Shown here: in pieces, positions 61,612 through 64,000 of the stretch
Numbering within the stretch: the stretch's first letter is position 1
Layout: each line of letters opens with the position of its first letter
NCBI RefSeq assembly: GCF_030819275.1
Contig: NZ_JAUTBL010000001.1
Coordinates: forward strand, 1,676,501 to 1,740,500
DNA length: 64,000 nt
Source of the DNA: Agrobacterium larrymoorei
GTDB taxonomy: Bacteria > Pseudomonadota > Alphaproteobacteria > Rhizobiales > Rhizobiaceae
Direction: 5' to 3'
Made by a program: the position numbers and the translations under genes
The notes under the pieces: generated by a model
The model's input: only the letters and a program-made list of their open reading frames with translations
Told to the model about the DNA's origin: nothing
Database searches by the model: none

Positions 61612-61836
61612 TTAAACGGATTTCCTGATGATGGTTGCACACGCAGCCAAGTCCTGCTCGCGCCTATTGGTGAGTATTTCCTCTTCCAATTCGCTTAACC
61701 GCATCATGTGCGCTGTAAGGTTAAGAGCGATGACGTGGCTGTCCTCGATGGGAGAATGCTGCCACGCCTTGAGGTTGCTTATGACCTCTATGAGTTCCTG
61801 ACGCTCGTCTTCAAGCTTAGCTAAACTCCAAATCAT
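61612..61836 (-). CDS. Small helical hypothetical protein
   Basis: A 74-residue protein I do not recognise, mostly helical and coiled-coil-like (LAKLEDERQELIEVISNLKAW and LTAHMMRLSELEEEILTNRREQ). A GGGGG ribosome site lies four bases before ATG 61836, so the 176-codon open frame to 62142 is probably not the true extent; it would also run through the terminator at 62087-62118. Isolated, with an AT-rich promoter region near 61919-61940. Confidence 0.45.
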   Translation of the reverse strand: MIWSLAKLEDERQELIEVISNLKAWQHSPIEDSHVIALNLTAHMMRLSELEEEILTNRREQDLAACATIIRKSV

Positions 61837-62217
61837 TGTACCCCCTGAAAGTGTCCGTATTACAAAAGCGCAACGCCCTTCCAAGGCATTGGTTTCATCG
61901 AACAACGATTCATGGTGAAAATTATTTAAATTTTTAGCTGGCGCGTTTCCGGCATCACTAAGGGTGCTCCACATGTCTGGCTGGAAAGTTGAAATAGGAT
62001 CCGCAGTTCCGCAATCAAACCGGAAATGCCAGGCTGGCAACGAGGATTGGCCCAGGTCCCGGACCGGCGTACCTCTGTAGAGAGGAAAAGGAGGAGGCTT
62101 GTGACGGGCTCCTCCTTTCAATTGCGCTTCGTCTCTCGCCACGACGGCTTTGGGCCCTTCAAATCGGTTATTAAGGACGTCACCAAAGCCGCCTGGAAGC
62201 GGACGTAGCTCGTGGCC
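61837..62217. other. 381-base gap between small protein and batD
   Basis: It contains the batD terminator (62087-62118) and the AT-rich stretch 61919-61940, a likely promoter zone for the small protein on the minus strand. No other gene or repeat was recognised. Confidence 0.4.
62087..62118 (-). terminator. Intrinsic terminator of batD (minus strand)
   Basis: A 10-bp stem, AAAGGAGGAG (62087-62096) with CTCCTCCTTT (62109-62118), about 100 bases after the batD stop; on the minus strand it is followed by TTTTCCTCTC-type sequence. Works best in that direction. Confidence 0.6.
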
Positions 62218-63982
62218 TCAGGCCGGATAGAGCGACGGTAGCTTCGACGAGGTCTTGTCCTGCGAACCACCGATCTTGCGGTCTTCCCGTGCCAGGACGT
62301 TGAGCGAGTCATGGGCTCTAGCCTCTGTGGCTTCCGCCACGGGTGCAAAGGCTGCTTTTTCCAAAGCGGCAATTGCCTCTCTGGCTGCATCCGTCATGGC
62401 CGGGTCACCACCCGCCAGCCGGCGCCAGGCAAGAACACAGCCGTAGGATCCGCGAAGATCACCGGATTTTCCCTTGCTGATTGCCTGAGCCAGCTGCTTG
62501 CGACGTTCAGAAACTGTATCGGCTGGCCGTTCCTGCTTGGACGTATTCGCCGCGACGGGTTTTCTGAGACTTTCGTCAGCACGCTGCTTTCGTCTGACAT
62601 AGAGCGCTGCACCGCCGAGCGCGGCCAGGACCGCGGCGACCCCGAGACCGGCAAATAGAGAGGCGGGCAATACCTCGCTGCTTTCCTGATGTCCTTGCGA
62701 CTTCACCGGAGAGGCAGGTGCAGTTTTTTGTGTCGCTGCAGTTTGGTTGTTGGCAGGTGGTATCGTTCCTTCGGCCTTGATGACCTCGCTTGGCAGGGTG
62801 GCTGTTTTCGCCTCTCCCGAGACACTGTCGGTCCAGTGCACCTTGATCTCTGGGAGCGTGATCTCGCCACCACGGGTTGGCACCACGGATACGAGAAAAT
62901 CCTTTCTCGCGACGGTGCCTTCAGCTGTTTGATCTTCGCCCTTCTGCACGTCATCAAGATAAATCCGCGCGCCATCCGTGTTATCGAAGGACAGGTCGGG
63001 AAGCTGAACCGTGCTGGCACCGAGCGCCAGCAGGCTGATGCGCCGGGTCACCGCTTCTCCTTCCTTGAAAACCGGGTGCTCGGGCGACCATTTGGCGGTC
63101 AGCTTGACGTTCTTGGCAGGCAGGAACCACTGGTGTTGCCCGGAGCCGGCGTTGGGATCCGCGCGTACCGTCAGTTTGATAGGCTCTGAGCGAACGGCGA
63201 AAGGTTTGCCACTATCGAACATGTCGTTGAACATGGATGACGGGAAACCCGGGAATCCCTGAAAATCTGCGAAGGGATCACGGCCCCTCGCTGAAGGATC
63301 GGCAACGGAGCCGCGCAGGACGAAGGGGGGAATTTCGATTGCACCCTTCTCCTGAGGTTTGAGCATATAGGTGCGTTCGATGATGTTCACCGGCTCCCCA
63401 TTCCGCGTCGCCTGGTTCACCCTGTCCTCTCCGCGTTGAACGAGTTCGAATGCGCTTGAATGCGGCGGGATCAGCTCGGCGCTCTTTATCGGCGCGCTGG
63501 TCTCGATCCGCACCGTCAGCGGCGGTTTCCTGAAACAGAAAAGGGCTGCCGTCCTTAAGGGTCGCGGAGAGGTTGATCGCCGAGGTACCCGTGGCTTTGG
63601 GCATGGAGCCCGCATCCACCACCTTGATGGCGACGGGCGCGCTGCTCAGGCTTCCCGCGTTGATCGCGGGAATTTCCAGTGTACCCGTCGATTTCGGCGA
63701 TAGGGACACGATCCAGCTCTCGCTTTGAGACCGTTTCCCGTTGATGATTTGCGTCGACGAGGACTGCGATGTGCCCAGGATGTCGAAATCCTTTTGTAGC
63801 GGCGTGAGATCCGGGTTTGCATCCGCCTGGCCGTTGGTCGTGAGCGTCAGCTGAAACGTGTCCCCTTGCGCCACCGTGCCGCTGTCCACGCGGGCAGAGA
63901 GCCCTGCGGCAAAGGCCGGAACGGCAAGCGCAATCGAAAGAGCAGCAGCGCTGACTGTGGTCTTGAGGCTATTGAAATTCAT
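62218..63982 (-). pseudogene. batD: BatD-like (oxygen tolerance) protein, frameshifted
   Basis: A 1765-base gene that should encode about 588 residues. The N-terminal part (from ATG 63982, RBS AGAGGAAG) has a signal peptide and the BatD start (LSARVDSGTVAQGDTFQLTL...), but its frame is lost after GSPFLFQE. The rest, PPLTVRIETSAPIKSAEL to the transmembrane helix ASLFAGLGVAAVLAALGGA and the cytoplasmic tail, is intact in the -1/+1 shifted frame. Joining them needs removal of one base from the TTT at 63526-63528, giving QEPPLTVRIE. BatD is a membrane protein of the MoxR-BatABCD aerotolerance or stress module; no other Bat gene is in the window, but it could follow beyond the right edge. A sequencing error is possible. 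Confidence 0.75.
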
Positions 63983-64000
63983 AGTTCTGCTTCCTCTTAG

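Noticed and set aside
1..64000. tRNA, rRNA, CRISPR arrays, prophage, insertion sequences, replication origin
   Set aside because: None seen by reading: no T-loop pattern in gaps, no repeat-spacer pattern, no integrase, transposase or repABC genes.

Overview
The window looks like part of a Rhizobiaceae replicon, most likely Agrobacterium or a close relative. This rests on high GC, very dense ABC import systems, many GTG and TTG starts, and an intergenic mosaic palindrome at 9036-9126 whose core I remember from Rhizobiaceae genomes. The species call is inference: there is no rRNA, tRNA, phage gene, transposase or CRISPR array in the 64 kb.

Layout. 1-2.4 kb: end of a dual-domain peptide-type ABC ATPase cut by the window edge, a small acidic protein behind a likely general-stress (EcfG-type) promoter, and exonuclease III. 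2.7-9.0 kb: FadR-type regulator, a trans-sulfuration-type PLP lyase and a complete sugar-type (CUT1) importer in one operon. 9.1-12 kb: a DUF3829-like secreted protein and a GMC oxidoreductase. 12-19.5 kb: ThuA-like, Gfo/Idh/MocA and ROK genes divergent from a second CUT1 importer. 19.7-26.7 kb: NCS2 nucleobase permease, a PaoABC-type molybdenum hydroxylase, XdhC and a MocA-type cytidylyltransferase. 26.8-34.6 kb: a PYROXD2/CrtI-like flavoprotein divergent from a five-gene peptide-type importer plus a VOC protein. 34.7-38.0 kb: DnaQ-like exonuclease, a small unknown protein and a FabMG-like putative enoyl reductase. 38.2-44.5 kb: M20 amidohydrolase, polar amino-acid importer and an NMT1-like protein, divergent from a MocR regulator. 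44.9-48.3 kb: CHASE3 adenylate cyclase and an AI-2E family protein with an extra C-terminal domain. 48.3-53.3 kb: agmatinase-family enzyme, polar amino-acid importer and LysR regulator. 53.4-55.3 kb: Cache-PAS-GGDEF protein. 55.6-61.3 kb: LacI regulator, ferric/polyamine-type importer and a GpdQ-like phosphodiesterase. 62.2-64 kb: batD, broken by a one-base frameshift.

The recurring design is one importer, one dedicated regulator and one or two enzymes that would act on the imported compound. Seven ABC systems (six complete) follow or fit this plan, so the region is mainly a scavenging and catabolic island. The pairings of most interest are the CUT1 importer with a cystathionine-lyase-like enzyme, the Fe-type importer with a GpdQ-like glycerophosphodiesterase, and the amino-acid importer with M20 hydrolase and an NMT1/4,5-dihydroxyphthalate-decarboxylase-like protein. 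Substrates are inferred from context and are not proven by sequence.
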